NCBI GenBank assembly: GCA_942159475.1
Contig: OW804096.1
Span: 131,740,941-131,804,940 of the forward strand
DNA: 64,000 nucleotides
Reading direction: 5' to 3'
Origin: Sthenelais limicola
Lineage: Eukaryota > Annelida > Polychaeta > Phyllodocida > Sigalionidae
The first letter of the stretch is position 1, and every line of letters starts with the position of its first letter. Below the pieces are notes generated by a model that did no database searches, was not told the origin of the DNA, and worked only from the letters and a program-made list of their open reading frames with translations. The position numbers and the translations under genes are program-made. Shown here piece after piece: positions 11,312 to 23,637 of the stretch.

Positions 11312-12840
11312 CTACAACCAAGACACAGAGTCATGATTTTTTCTTCGATGACTGAGATATAATTCACCAAAAATTATCGCGCTCTTCTGAAGTTTATTTT
11401 GACTGGAGTGGATAATAAATGGGATAAATCCATCGGACATAGGTGTTGTTTTGTGTGCTGCAACTACTAGCAAACGAGTCTAAGGCGTGAGTTTGAGTTA
11501 GAAAAAATTTGTACTTACGGTATAAATATTTATCTAACTATAGAACACAATCAGGTACTTTGTAACTGTATGCAAAGATATATCTGAAGTGAATGTGTTT
11601 CTCCTCAATGAGGAGACTGGTCTACGAAATAAAAAAGGCAACTACTTCAATTGATGCCGAGAATTAATTTCCAAACGAAATTCTCATACGAAGATACAAG
11701 CCAAAGTACGACAACAGGATAAGAGCAAAATGATGAATAACTTCAAGGAAAAGCCGTATCGCAGTCCATTTTTGGAAGGTGGGTAATATTTATATGACTC
11801 TATAGATAGTATGATCCTAATACTAGGGACAATGCGTCAGGAACAATATATGTATACTCTGAAGGCTAAATAATCAGTGCCTCACTTAATTACCTAATAA
11901 CTTCCTTAGCATTAACTGTTAACTTTACGTCAACTATGGTTATCAAGTTCGAGATTTCAGAGAACATGGTCTAGAATTTGGACGAATGTCTCCTGCATGG
12001 CTGAAACAATTACATTATGCTGAATAGCGATTATGAATGAGTTACATGGGTAGACTCCATGCAGAGATGTGAATATTTATGAGGGGGAAGTGTCACTCTA
12101 GTTTTAGGCTCTAGGATTTCAGTCATAAAGTGGTGAGGATGATCATTCCACGGCTTTGATACACCATTGATGGGATCAATAGGATCTCAGGGTCGGATTA
12201 ATGAAAAGCGCCATATGTGATTAAGTGCACGCTGGGTCCATCTGTTCATATTGGCGATGCATTAACCTCGTCGCCGAAGGACCATCGCACCTTTATCTGC
12301 ACCATTTTGTATTTATGATCTTGCATATTGCCATAGATGACGGCTTTGTTTCGATTTCCCTCGATATAGCAGTCCACCTACCAATGGGCACCATTTATGA
12401 AGATGGGGCCACACACCTTGTATAGAGTGAATGTCTATTGTTATTACTTCTACTTAGGAACCATACTTATGGCGTTAACTACTCAAGAAAAGTTTTGTAG
12501 TCTGCATTGCATCCAGTAGACGCTATTCTTAGTTAATTCTGATACAAGCTTTATACAACTGTTAAGAAGTTTTATATAATATATATCCTTTTGATTACCA
12601 ATAATGCAGGCATAATGTTTTTTACTAATGTTTTTACAGGATAGTGATTATTATTCAATTCAAACATAAACGATTCGATAAGATAATCATAGTCTCACAA
12701 CTTATTTCATTCTTACAGTTACCTCGGGTAATAATTCATTAAGGCTGCATTTCCACCAATTATGACGAAAAGAACATGTCAAATATGCTCATTGTTTGAC
12801 TGAAGCCATCAGAAGTCTGCCGCTGTTATGCTTATACCAA
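11312..12840. other. Non-coding DNA, no gene recognised
   Basis: No upstream exon for the minus-strand membrane-protein model was found. A plus-strand acceptor with a good pyrimidine tract ends at 12718 (CTTATTTCATTCTTACAG), but no supported exon follows. ATATCCTTTT at 12583-12592 resembles a U12-type donor, with nothing to support it. Confidence 0.45.
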
Positions 12841-12896
12841 AATTTAAGGTTGAATTAGCCGAAAGGAAACGGGCCCAAGTGAGCGATAATAAGCGT
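12841..12896 (+). repeat. Dispersed repeat family, copy A (diverged)
   Basis: It shares the core AGTGAGCGATAATAAG and the preceding GAATTRGCCGA segment with copies at 33642-33720 and 46665-46751. This copy is the most diverged and loses similarity right after the core, where a TACATGTATACATGTA-rich stretch begins. The family carries no coding frame and no polymerase III boxes that I can see. Confidence 0.55.
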
Positions 12897-13285
12897 ACAT
12901 GTATACATGTAGTATACAGCACCCAGCTGAAATCACTATTATATTATATATACTAGTGGAATGAACAAATGTGTATACTTTCTTCTGTATGCTTTTTGGC
13001 CGGCCGAACTCAGGCAGCAGTGGAAGAGTACCGTTTTTACTCATAAAACTATACAATATTGAAAAGTCTTTGTAACTGTTAACCAGCCTGGATAAATATT
13101 TCTACCAAAAAATGCGGAACCACTGCAGCGAATAGTTTTGCTGGGTCACCGAAATATGAACTTGGACTTTTATGAAGTCTTGCATAAAAAACAACAGTGT
13201 AAAAACGTCCACAGTTTTGGCCAATGGAACTTCAGATGGGTAGGAATAGAACGGAACAAAAAGTAGAAAATCTTAGTTTTTGATC

Positions 13286-13492
13286 GATATCAACAGAGAG
13301 TGAGTGAGATTGGTTGCTTTACCCCTTATCAACACATTTAATATGGTTATATCAAGGGCGGGAGAGCTGAAAGGGAGGCAGTTCATGATAATACCCAGGA
13401 AATAGAAATAGAGAAGAAGGTAGACAGAGACAGAGAAAAGAGACAGAAAGGCACTTCATGGTCATACCCGGGCCCGGATATCAACAGAGAGT
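13286..13492. repeat. 16-bp direct repeats flanking a 175-bp purine-rich segment
   Basis: GATATCAACAGAGAGT occurs at 13286-13301 and again, identical, at 13477-13492. Between them lies a 175-bp segment that becomes strongly purine-rich (GAAATAGAAATAGAGAAG and following). Identical 16-bp flanks fit a target-site duplication of a retro-inserted fragment, but no poly(A) end or known SINE/LINE sequence is visible. Confidence 0.45.
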
Positions 13493-15103
13493 ATAGCTTT
13501 AATGTAATATTGAGTTTGGGGCATAAACAACTAGATCTTTTAAGTTATCGTGAATCAAGATAAATTAGAGTACACACGCTCTACAGAAAGCCTCTCGTAT
13601 AATGTGTATCTACCCGCGTATCAATTACCAAGTATACCCAAAGGCTATAATAATTTGAACTGCTTTTTTATCACATTTTTCCTTGGTGTAGCTCAATCAA
13701 GCTTTTGCACATTGCCAACTGATACCACGTTCTTTCTTTCTATGTACACGTACACTGTGTATACCGTCGCCTGTGATAATGAATAGGACCGAAATGATGA
13801 TCAATCATCGTCCAGCCTCAGGGGTTGAAAAGTGATATACAAATGACCCATACCCCTTCATGGATTTAAATCTCTATAGACTCATTTCCCAAGCGATTTG
13901 AAGTATGTTTGAAGTATGCAAGCCAACCAACTTGCCCCTCAATCGTTACCTTAAACTTTCAAAACGCTTCCAAACTGAAACCTCTACGGTAACAAAGCTG
14001 GCAAAGGGTTCATGCATGCAGACTTTATTCTCCCATTGTTTGCTTTGGAGAGTGAAGCTTTTGATAAACACCATCACTATTTTGAATGATTAATTATATC
14101 CTAGATGGTAATCCAGAACCAATCAATCATACTCAGACTGCAGTCATATCGGCTACTGTAAGATATTCATGGAGGTTCAACAAATGAATCTAATTCACGA
14201 TGGAATAATTAGGTATTATCCTATTGCACAATACCCAATCAAGAGACGGCTGGAGGCAACCGCGTCGTGCACGTATTAAGAGTAGAGTGATCTGATACAA
14301 AATCCCATAAAGCTTGCCAAAGAGAGAATGCCTTTCATGCTTTGTAAACCCTTCGCCTAGCCTCTCACTTCTGCCACTGAAATGATTCAGAATATTGGAA
14401 CTTTCTACTAATTCAATTTCGGTACCATTTTTCTGCCGTTTATTAATATCATAGCAATATACAATATATTTTTGTATCATTATTTTGTTTTTTAAAACTT
14501 TTATTTGGTAAGGGCTGTACATTAAACTATAGAAGTCCATGGAGAGCACATACATGTACTCTACCTTTAACGTGGGGAGGAAATATACGGTATATATTTA
14601 TAAATGACAGCATACATGTAGATTATTTCAATACAACGTCCCGTCCTGCAACCTCCACTATGGAGCCGAAGTTAAAATGCTTCAACTTATAGTCTAGCCC
14701 TAAATTTCCCCAGCAATACAACGGTGGCACTTTTCTATTACTGAGATTAAGCTTCTCTATTAGGGGAAGCGGGATCATGTTTCTCATGGGAACACTGCAG
14801 TAGCGTGGCTGACTTATGATCCTTTGTGGTGCACACTGCGACCCCGGCTGGATCAGAGATAGTATTGTGTGATGGACGGATGACCCTATGTGGATGGATT
14901 TTGTAACTAGGAATCTCTAATCCCCCAGAATATAGCCCAGGATAATTTTATAGCTCAGGATAATTTTGTGGACGTCATTTTTATGTTGTAAATCTCTTGT
15001 GTGCTGGACGAGCGACGAGAGACTAGACATACCATAGAGATTAACCGAAAGCGTTTACTAGATATACATTTTGTTTTACTTGATATAGTATGAGTAATAA
15101 TGA
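13493..15103. other. Non-coding DNA, no gene recognised
   Basis: Overlapping short frames (such as 121 codons on the minus strand at 14190-14555) are low-complexity and lack splice context. No repeat family was noted. Confidence 0.5.
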
Positions 15104-15380
15104 CTAGTCTAAACCAATTCATGAATAGATGATTATGTTGAAAACAAGATAAACTGCAACTTATTAAGGTGTGTGTAAGTATGGTAATAAAGAGAGAATA
15201 GCTAGTCTAAACCATTGTATTAGTAGATAATTATATAGGAAACGGGTAAACTGCAATTCACTAAGGGTGTGTGTGTGTAAGTATGGGTAATAAAGATAGA
15301 ATACCTACTAGCGTAAACCAATTCATGAATAGATAATCATATAGGAAACAGTATAAACTGCAATTAACTGAGAGTGTTTA
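15104..15380 (+). repeat. Minisatellite, three units of about 98-106 bp
   Basis: The unit begins CTAGTCTAAACC at 15104 and 15202 and CTAGCGTAAACC at 15308. It continues through ATAGATRATTATRT..GAAA, TAAACTGCAA and GTGTGTAAGTATGGTAATAAAGA. The units differ by scattered substitutions and by the length of a GT run. The third unit is truncated near its GT-rich end. Confidence 0.85.
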
Positions 15381-16414
15381 CAGGTTCACGTTCGACAATT
15401 CTCGCTCCAGTCCCTATGGTTTAATAGCAGTAAATTATGCGTAAACAGAATACAACAATAGGCCACCTGAAAGATCAGTAGATCTAGTCCTGACCCGGAC
15501 AATCTCCCCCTCAGCATAGGGAGCGAGGTGAGCAGCTTGGGAGACATTGGTTGGCTGGTGTTTAAGACCAACCCTCCTCAGCACTCTACTATCATCTGAT
15601 TGATTTTCCAGCGCCTTTCCACCGGGACCACTAGCATCCCATTAGAAATCCTTAAGTGCAGCGTCTTCCTTGATTATCCGCCTAATTTCTGCCCTTGATC
15701 CCGTTTGATTACAACATCCCTGTCAACATTAGATGTATGACGTCACCGGGATGGATGTTTTTACATAGATAACGTTTTAAAGACCACCTAACTGCCGTTG
15801 TATTGATTAAGGTGAGAATTAGGGAAGATTGCTTCATTAGAAGAAACGTGAATGAAGCATTATAATTAAATATTTTGAGACACCGTCATTTTTGTTCGGT
15901 CATAAAACATGCTTGTGGTTGAAATCAAGAAAAGGATTCCGATACATTCTCTTTTAAAACTAAAAGAGAGCAGGAGCTCTTTTTTTAATTTCATTCTTTA
16001 TGTTGTATTCTTCGTGAATATTTTAATGTTCCATTTTTAGAGGCAAGTGGTACTTCAAGCAATAGGCTGGGGGATTTAAAATCGGAATCGTCATTAAATT
16101 TAAAATGTATGTAAATTCCTTTCACTAGCCAGGCTTTTATGCTCAGGTCGATATCATGACACATTACCATTATTCTATGAGTCGGACAAGCTTGGTATAG
16201 GAGTAGCGATATCGATAGCATCTCACTATCATAAACATGTGTCTGACTTCAATTACCAAGTTCGCAGAGTGAGAATATCGCCTGATTAATATATATAACC
16301 GCAATAATGCCTTCCTTGCCAGACGAGAAGGCATTGTGTCACGTCCACGGTGTTCTCCTTCCCTTTCACATAACTCGAATTCGTTATTTGACGTTGGCCA
16401 GTCTGTCTTTTCAG
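15381..16414. other. Non-coding DNA with a possible microexon
   Basis: No supported gene. A strong acceptor (ACAATCTCCCCCTCAG ending at 15514) is followed 13 nt later by a donor, GCGAG/GTGAGC (15527/15528), on the plus strand. A 13-nt microexon is possible but unproven. Confidence 0.35.
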
Positions 16415-16601
16415 GCCACCGTCAAATCTACCTAATCCAATTTCTCCATTTCCCTGGGAGGGATACTATCCTAGTGCTAACTGGAAAGATCCCATCGTTG
16501 TATACTTTGTCAATATAGAACACCTAGTGACGGACAGCAAGTTTATTAATCTGGTTATAAGATTCCAGTGCTGGTCTAGTTGGCAACTGACGTACCAATA
16601 A
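16415..16601 (+). CDS. Candidate exon, unknown protein
   Basis: A strong acceptor (CAGTCTGTCTTTTCAG ending at 16414) leads, after one base, into 61 open codons and a TAA at 16599-16601. The peptide contains PISPFPWEGYYPSANWKDPI followed by VVYFVNIEHLVTDSKF, plausible protein with several aromatic residues. No strong donor occurs before the stop, so it would be a terminal exon or is spurious. The minus strand also has an open 31-codon exon-like segment (including IFPVSTRIVSLPGKWRNWIR) between CACTAG and TTAG/GTAGAT, so orientation is ambiguous. No family recognised. Confidence 0.28.
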
Positions 16602-16773
16602 CTATGAATGACACATCCATTCTGACCCCTCTCAAGGTGCACACTGTTAGGCCCCTCAGACAGGATGTTGCTAAAGTAGAAGGGGTCGGATCAGCAAAGG
16701 ATGCCATGGTGTACACTGCAGTTAGGGGCAGAAACGATAACCTTAGAAACGTGTAAGCTACCTATTAATTCAG

Positions 16774-16837
16774 GGAAGCGGCAGATATACAAAGGACAGA
16801 ACCTTGGAGACAATGATGCTGTATACAAAGCCAGGAA
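16774..16837 (+). CDS. Candidate short internal exon
   Basis: The acceptor is CTACCTATTAATTCAG and the donor is a good GGAA/GTGAGT. The 64 nt carry two leading bases, 20 codons and two trailing bases. The peptide KRQIYKGQNLGDNDAVYKAR is hydrophilic and protein-like. A second frame is also open (RYTKDRTLETMMLYTKPG), which weakens the case. Just upstream, a free-standing ATG frame (about 16605-16755, 48 codons, beginning MNDTSILTPLKVH) may belong to the same decayed or real gene. The block is richer in G+C than its surroundings. A degraded pseudogene is as likely as a live gene. Confidence 0.25.
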
Positions 16838-19800
16838 GTGAGTTGTAGTTGATTACTAGCCACCGAACAACTGGTATAGGGGTATTGAACAGAGGTGAAT
16901 GGGTTTATTGCAGCCAAGCCGTAGGAATGGGTATATTTATTACCCCACAGACGGGCACGGTCACTGGTCTCTAAAGTCAGCACACGAGGAGAGTCTGCAT
17001 ACACACAAAGGGTAAATGCAGTTGTATTGGGCAAAGCGTGTTTGATCCAGATTGGATTAACTCCCTCCAACCCACATTCTCCATAACATCAATCCATCAA
17101 TAAATAGACAATCTGGATGGAAGCAGCTATTTGTCACCTGGTTGATTTAATTGTCACACGCATACCAACATCGCTTAACGTAGTCTCGCAACCATACGTT
17201 CACGAATAAAGCCTTCCTCCTTCGACCATTTCGGTTACTTCAAAGGAGCAAATAGCGCGTACTAGGATGTTATACATGCATCTCTGTCCCTGTACTGCAG
17301 GCAGTGCTTGGCACATCGTCCAGCCCTGAGCACCATAACCATGAACGTCACATTTTCCCCCTAATGACAAGGTGGTCGTCCTTATAGTATATTCTACCAA
17401 CCATCCTGTTAACAAAGTACTTCCCACCAGGTGAAGAATTGTTAGATATGCCTCAAGAAGATGTCAGCCCAAGGGATATGATTGGACCATTTAACGATAA
17501 CGATACCATACATGGCAACACTGGACGATATCTACAGCATCTGCATTCATATCCCTCCCTAGAAAATGGAAGAACACAGTTGCAGTCATTTTAAATCCAT
17601 CTGGTTAATTAAATTCGCTAGGTCATGCGATGTTGATCTTCATATTTACACCATAAATTCTTCTGAAATGACAAATCAATGGTAAAATCTAGTTTTTGTG
17701 ACGGCAGATCACTGCAGTTAATGAGGTTAATGATAATGATATTAAGGTCGCAACTACATTATTACATCTTCTACATAATTGAAGTTTCGCGTCTATCATG
17801 GCATGGACTATCAACCAGATAATTTCCAATACAATAACTCCTATCTAGGTTTTCAAATAAGAAGTATTCAATTCAATCTGTAATGCTATGATTCGTCGAA
17901 CGGATTGGAAATTGCTATCTGTTGCAATGGCAATGGCAATATGCTCTTGAAAGGTATCTATTAAAGGTATTTAACAGGTCGAACTACATTAGTAATTAGC
18001 TTCATGAGAAATGATAACTCGTTGCCCCTTAGTTTGCTTGCAATCAAAAACGGCAAGTGCTTAGATTAATTTAGCTCGAGGAATAGAAATTATTGAGTAT
18101 AAGATTCATCTCATAGAAAGTCATTAATAAGCTGGTGTCCCTGTACTGCAACAATTCCCTCAATAGAGCCGCCGGTTGTCTTGGCTCTTTATTACAAATT
18201 GCTTTCATGATCATGGATACAAAGATCGGTCTAACTATAGAGATACAATATCCAAATGATGACATGTCCCTAAGATACAGCAAGTGCCAATTGTCGAGGT
18301 GGACTAAAATATCCATAGATCTCTTGTTAGGTCCATTGATAACGATGATATATTGATAAACGCTTAGCAGTATATGCTTGGCGGCCAGAGTTCACCCATG
18401 TGACGTCACATGTCGCTATAATATACGAGTACCTGGTAACAAGTATGGGCACCCACATTGATGATATTCCCTGTATGTGCTAAGCTAATTGCTCATTAAC
18501 TTCCAAGAGGGATGAGTACTAAGTTCATCGGTTACAGATAGAAGAAGGAGAATTATTATGTCAGGGTCTAGCAAGCTAACGTAACACCGTATCTCTGAAA
18601 TAGAGTTTCCAAGTGACTTGATTCTATTAACTAATTCATTGCGAGAGCTCTCTGTTCATATAAATGTGCTAAAAAGTTATCTGAATAGTAATTAAACACA
18701 ATAAAGGAAATTGCTAAACAATGATACGCTTGGAAACTGCTGCTTGATATAACATAAGAAAATATGAAACAGAAACTTTGTGAAGGATCTAACTCTTTGA
18801 AGGCAAAATGAGCAGGGAAATCTGTCCCTTGTTACCAAGTACGTTTCCTTTTTTAGTAATTGTTCCTCTTTGATTCTTCAGAAATTCTATAATCACCACG
18901 CTTTATCTAAGCCTTTGGCGGAAGCAGTCAAAGCCTATAACTGTCCGTATAATAACCGTGCATTACATGTGTCTGGGTTTTTTGCCTGGATGTTTAGTTA
19001 TAATATTGTATGCCAACTTAATCTGTGAGCTTTCTACAAATATGTCTCTATTCATTTAATATGTATTTAATTAAAGTTTGATGTACCCGATATTAATGAA
19101 AGGAGAAAGAATAATTATATAAGATTCTATGTAATCACGACTATTAATATTCATAAGTGTTTTATGTGCATGAAGCTCTAACTGACATATGGGACACGAT
19201 CCCTTCGCTTGCAGGATTCTCCACTCGATCGGAAGCGTCCTAAACCCGTGGGAAACATCAACAGTAATAAGCTGTGGATCGTGTCCCAATATGCCAATCA
19301 CGTTTTTCAAACAGATATATTTATTTATGCTTGAAATTCGCTTCTTAAACATATATAGACTCTAAATGTTTTTTTTATCAACCTTACTAATAAAAAATGC
19401 ACTAGTATATTATGAAAGACATAATTATTTTTTTTAACAAATTTTATTGACAATTTCACATTCGTGATACGTTTCATGTCAATATATTTCTACAATACTT
19501 AATTATTATTCTCTATTAATAATAATATTCAGCAAATGTTGAAGGTGTAGCAATGCCTTAATGTAGATTAATCTGGACATCATACCTCAAATACTTAGAC
19601 TTCAATAAATGGGATATTTTCTTTTTTAATAATTTTTAAACAATATTTCTTGATAGGCGTCGTGAAATTGTGGTTATAACTGCTGTGTGTTATGTTGAAA
19701 AACTCATAAAAGTCATTTGTTGTAGAATAATAGCGTTTTAATTCTGCTTCATTCACCTCGTTAGGTTCACCTCATATCCCGCTCGTTACTGTATCCACAA

Positions 19801-22155
19801 ACCCAATACAACACACACAAAGTGTTGACCATTCTGAGGTACACAAAGGGTATTATTATACTCCCATGGGTTTTACTGCTTTATACCCCTGGCTTTTGGT
19901 TACCGGCATAGAACGTTCCCTTGTGGGCAGTACGCAGCTGCGCCCTAGACATAACGCACCAGTTGTCGATGCGTTACCAGCGTATCGAACACCCAATAAA
20001 GCAATGACGTAATTCATAAATATTCAGATCAGAACGTATCTAACTCAGTAATAGAGAGTGCCTTCATTCAAGTGTAGGCATCGCCAAGCGTGATTATTAC
20101 ATATTGATTTCGGCATGCATTGATTTAGGCGCCTCTTATTCCCCTTTGAACATGATCAGATTAACGCGGATGAATAGTTTCTCATGCAAATCAGAGCTAG
20201 ACGAGGGAATAAGAATCCGAAGGCGTAGATTTGATAGTATATTCAAGCTCAATCGTACACCGATAGATGTCTGTTGCAATATGGCTTCATGCTAGTCAGA
20301 GAGTTAATGAGATGCGAGCTCTGCCCCAGCTGCCACCAGAACCACTGCACATAAGTTGGCCCCAACTCTGGGTAGATTGTCCCGCCAAATAGATTTCAAA
20401 TAAAGAAGTGGTGTAAGGTTTCTAATAAAGCGCACTGCGGCAAGTTGACGAGAGAAATAACTCTGAAGGCAAGCTAAATTTGGGTGGGTGATACGTTTTT
20501 AGGCAGCGACCGCAAAATGTACACGAGCCGTTTCATCTATAAACGTCTGTTGGGAGTTTCTTCTGTAATTTCCTGATGTAGGGATACCCAGCATTAAAAA
20601 TATCTTTAGCTTGCTGAAATATATCGCGGAGCATGATAACCTTATCCTAATTAATTTTGTATCCACTTAGTGGTTCTAATCATGTACTGATGGCCTATAC
20701 ATTATTCTTTCTTGCCAGACTCTATCATCAACGGGCGTTTTAATGATGCTTTTCTCAATCTTTCATATATGCATAATAAAATACATAGGCCCAAAACCGA
20801 AGTATACAAAGTACAGTAAATAAGTAAGGAAAAGTGAGCGAGTGTCAGCAATAACAAATGCAACATTTAATGCTGATGATAATGGAATATCAGCGTACAC
20901 AGAAATAGCAAATCTGGAATATGAATCTGTGACTGACCAACAATTAAAAACAGTTAAAAAACCTTTCATATTTTATCAAGATCTCTTTCATATAGCTTCG
21001 AAGGGAATAAGCGAGTGAAACGAACATTCTGTTTTCTGTTCGAAATTAAGGGAGAATTTAATCGATATAATTATATGCTCCAATCGCGAACCTGTATGCC
21101 TGCAACCGATTTTGAATTTCAAGCGCTCAATTCAAAAGAGTGTGTAAAGCAGGTATGAATAGATTACATTCCTTTTTTGTTATCGGTCGCTCTACGAGGG
21201 TCAGCATGGCATCACATAGCATACCTTAGGTTTCACCATCTCCAAAGTAATCCATCAACCAATGCGCCTGTGGATCATAAACTATTAACAGCTCCACTCA
21301 CTATGAGGGGGGAATTTGAATAGTATCATGTACGATCGATGAGCCTTTTCCAACCAGTGGAACACGTATAGAAAAAAATCCAGCGATTGGGTGAATGAAT
21401 GAGCAAATGAACCCCCATTTCATGTTGGAATACTCCAATGACTTAATTGATGTTGTCAGGCTTGGTGATGTTTGTTAATTCAACCCTGTCTTACACTTCA
21501 CTGATGTTTTTTATGCATAGTTTTACCCACCCACAAAGAACTGGCTTCTGCTATTGGCTTCGTGCAAAATCTGTAATAGCGACAGACAATGTGTGCATTG
21601 TATACCAGTTATGTGTGTCGTGCATTCATCAATATATATATCACCAAATATCTCATGATTCGCGCTGCATTCTGAAGAATTAGTACATTTGTTCATACTA
21701 CAATACCCAGGCAGCCAATGATCGCATTGTTATAAGTCTTTGCAACAATATATCAACATGCCGGTAAATCCAATTAGGCCATCTATCCTTTCTCCCACGC
21801 TAGTAGAAAGGTAGCACATGATTTCACTCATTAACAGCTAAAGACTTTATCATTGATTGGTAACAAGTATTTTCCCAGCAGGCAAAGCCTGCAACTTTGG
21901 GTAACGTGATCAGCGGCCAGTACCCTGTCTCCTTTATCTCATTTTCTCCGTGCAGCTCGTTCTGTCACTTTGTCTAGAGCTCAGGCCTTGTTTTATTTAG
22001 TGTCATCTACCCCTGCAGGATCATAATTACATGGAGCAGTCATAAATGTTGCTTATTCATGTCTGGGTAGAAATATTAAATACAGGCATATGAATACCCA
22101 TGAAAATGAACTCCAAGACTTGATATAAGACACGCATATAGTTGGCTTATTACTA
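16838..22155. other. Non-coding DNA with scattered coding-like fragments near its start
   Basis: Between 16.85 and 17.45 kb, short open stretches occur in several frames on both strands (for example NRGEWVYCSQAVGMGIF on plus; MVGRIYYKDDHLVIRGKM on minus), interrupted by stops, as in an old pseudogene. The rest, to 22.1 kb, is plain AT-rich DNA. The only regulatory-looking site is the palindrome at 18397. Confidence 0.45.
18397..18412. promoter_or_regulatory. 16-bp perfect palindrome centred on a consensus CRE
   Basis: CATGTGACGTCACATG is its own reverse complement and contains the full CREB/ATF site TGACGTCA, with E-box-like CATGTG arms. No promoter elements, exon or CpG cluster lies near it, so function is unknown. 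The base pattern resembles the palindrome at 3069-3090. Confidence 0.4.
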
Positions 22156-22543
22156 GGGACATTTAGCAACCACAACGCTACGTAAACGCTAGTTTCTCAC
22201 GATAGGGTGGGTCGTATGTAATGGCAGAATTCTATCAGTTTTAGTGGTGGAGAGGTGTTTTCAGAGGGCAAAAAAACACACACATTTCATGAATGTGAGT
22301 AGTGTTTTACACCTGTATACAAAGAAAAACACCTCCCGCTCATTTGTACATAAAAATGAAATGATAATTGTCCATTATTTTAGCGTGAAATAGACATACG
22401 TTGGGAACGTATTGACACACCTCTTAGCGTAATTGACGTCCATACCTCAGGTAGCAAGCTAAGAATAGCACACCTAGTGGTGACGTAGTCCTCACAAAAG
22501 ATACGTTTATGTTAGCGTTAGCGTAGGGGTTGCTAAATGTGCC
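22156..22543 (-). mobile_element. MITE family 1, copy 1 (388 bp)
   Basis: TIRs begin GGGACATTTAGCAACC at the left and, read in reverse, GGCACATTTAGCAACC at the right, each followed by CTAACG-type hexamers. TA dinucleotides flank both ends (22154-22155 and 22544-22545), fitting the TA target site of Tc1/mariner-like elements. The interior has no coding capacity. It is the reverse complement of the element at 52706-53116, with long shared blocks such as CACCTCCCGCTCATTTGTAC and GATAATTGTCCATTATTTTA. Confidence 0.85.
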
Positions 22544-22614
22544 TATTAAGAGATAATGTAACACGCACGTTATCTATAGGGGTATGTAAGCCTACACAAT
22601 AGTCATGCGTTTTC

Positions 22615-22640
22615 CAAGCCAAGCCAAACCAAGCCAAGCT
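22615..22640 (+). repeat. Short (CCAAG)n repeat
   Basis: Five imperfect CCAAG units lie next to a two-fold TTTTAGTTCT repeat. This is simple sequence just downstream of MITE copy 1. Confidence 0.8.
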
Positions 22641-22690
22641 TTTAGTTCTTTTAGTTCTTGCCACCAAAGCACTAAGTAATCGACTCTCCT

Positions 22691-22730
22691 ATTGGCTGAG
22701 ACGTTAAGGCTTCTGACGTCATCTGACGTC
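22691..22730. promoter_or_regulatory. CCAAT box plus paired CRE sites (promoter-like)
   Basis: An inverted CCAAT (ATTGG, 22691-22695) lies about 20 bp before a full CRE, TGACGTCA (22714-22721), and a second TGACGTC (22724-22730) exactly 10 bp on, one helical turn apart. An ACGCGT follows at 22744. NF-Y and CREB/ATF sites are often paired in animal promoters. No TATA box or first exon was identified. Confidence 0.35.
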
Positions 22731-23637
22731 TTTGTAATTAGCACGCGTGAAGGTGGATAACTTCATATGATAGTAGGATTCACTCTATAGTGGTGTGTAC
22801 AACCACCCTTCGTGATATAACACTTTAGTCCTTTGTTACGAATGGTATTATATGGGCCATCTCAAGAGCTTGTATATTGAGTTATTCATGTCTAAGACTT
22901 TGGGTTCAATTTATCATGTATTGTTAATTCATCATGTATTGTTAACACTTTCCAATCAATTAGATGCGTTGGCTTCACTTTACTATACATGTCAAATTAG
23001 TTATACCAACACTTTCCTACGCCAATTAATTTCGAAAAACCATTTTGACAATAGCATGCATGGAATAGTACTACCATGGACTATTTTAGTCCCATTTCAT
23101 GTAGTGTTTGTTATGAACAATAATGAGTACTATGTACAATGTCTTTTCACGTCTTGCCCAGTCAACACTGAAACGAATTATGATATGAATCCAAATACCC
23201 ATTGATTTAGCCAGAACGCTTATAAGCGACTGATACTGATTCACAAAAGCATAGGCGAATTCAAAATAGAACTACGATAATAAATTCTGTTTAAAAATTC
23301 GAATGTACAATCTCTTTAAATTCACGTTACACCTTGTGTCCCTACTCTACTCCTACTACTAAAGGTGCACTTGGTTCCAAAAGAACAAGTATCGCCTATA
23401 TACCTGGAGCATACGGTCATTACCGTGATGTGTTGTTTTCGAGATTGCAACAAATTCTTTCCTTTCCACAATTACCAAGCAACCATTGCACGCAGTAACT
23501 CTCGGTGAATTCAACTACAGGAGATTACTGACGTTAGTTAACCGTTCGCACCGAGAATTCGTGGGCAGTTAGATGCTACTTAGGTTGTCAAGAGCGACAG
23601 TGTAAAACTTCCTTCTCCTTTTCTTTACGTCTTGCAG
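22731..23637. other. Non-coding DNA ahead of a candidate exon
   Basis: One 117-codon frame (22852-23205, plus) is low in complexity and has no splice context, so I take it as chance. The last 30 bases form the strong pyrimidine tract of the 23638 acceptor. Confidence 0.45.
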
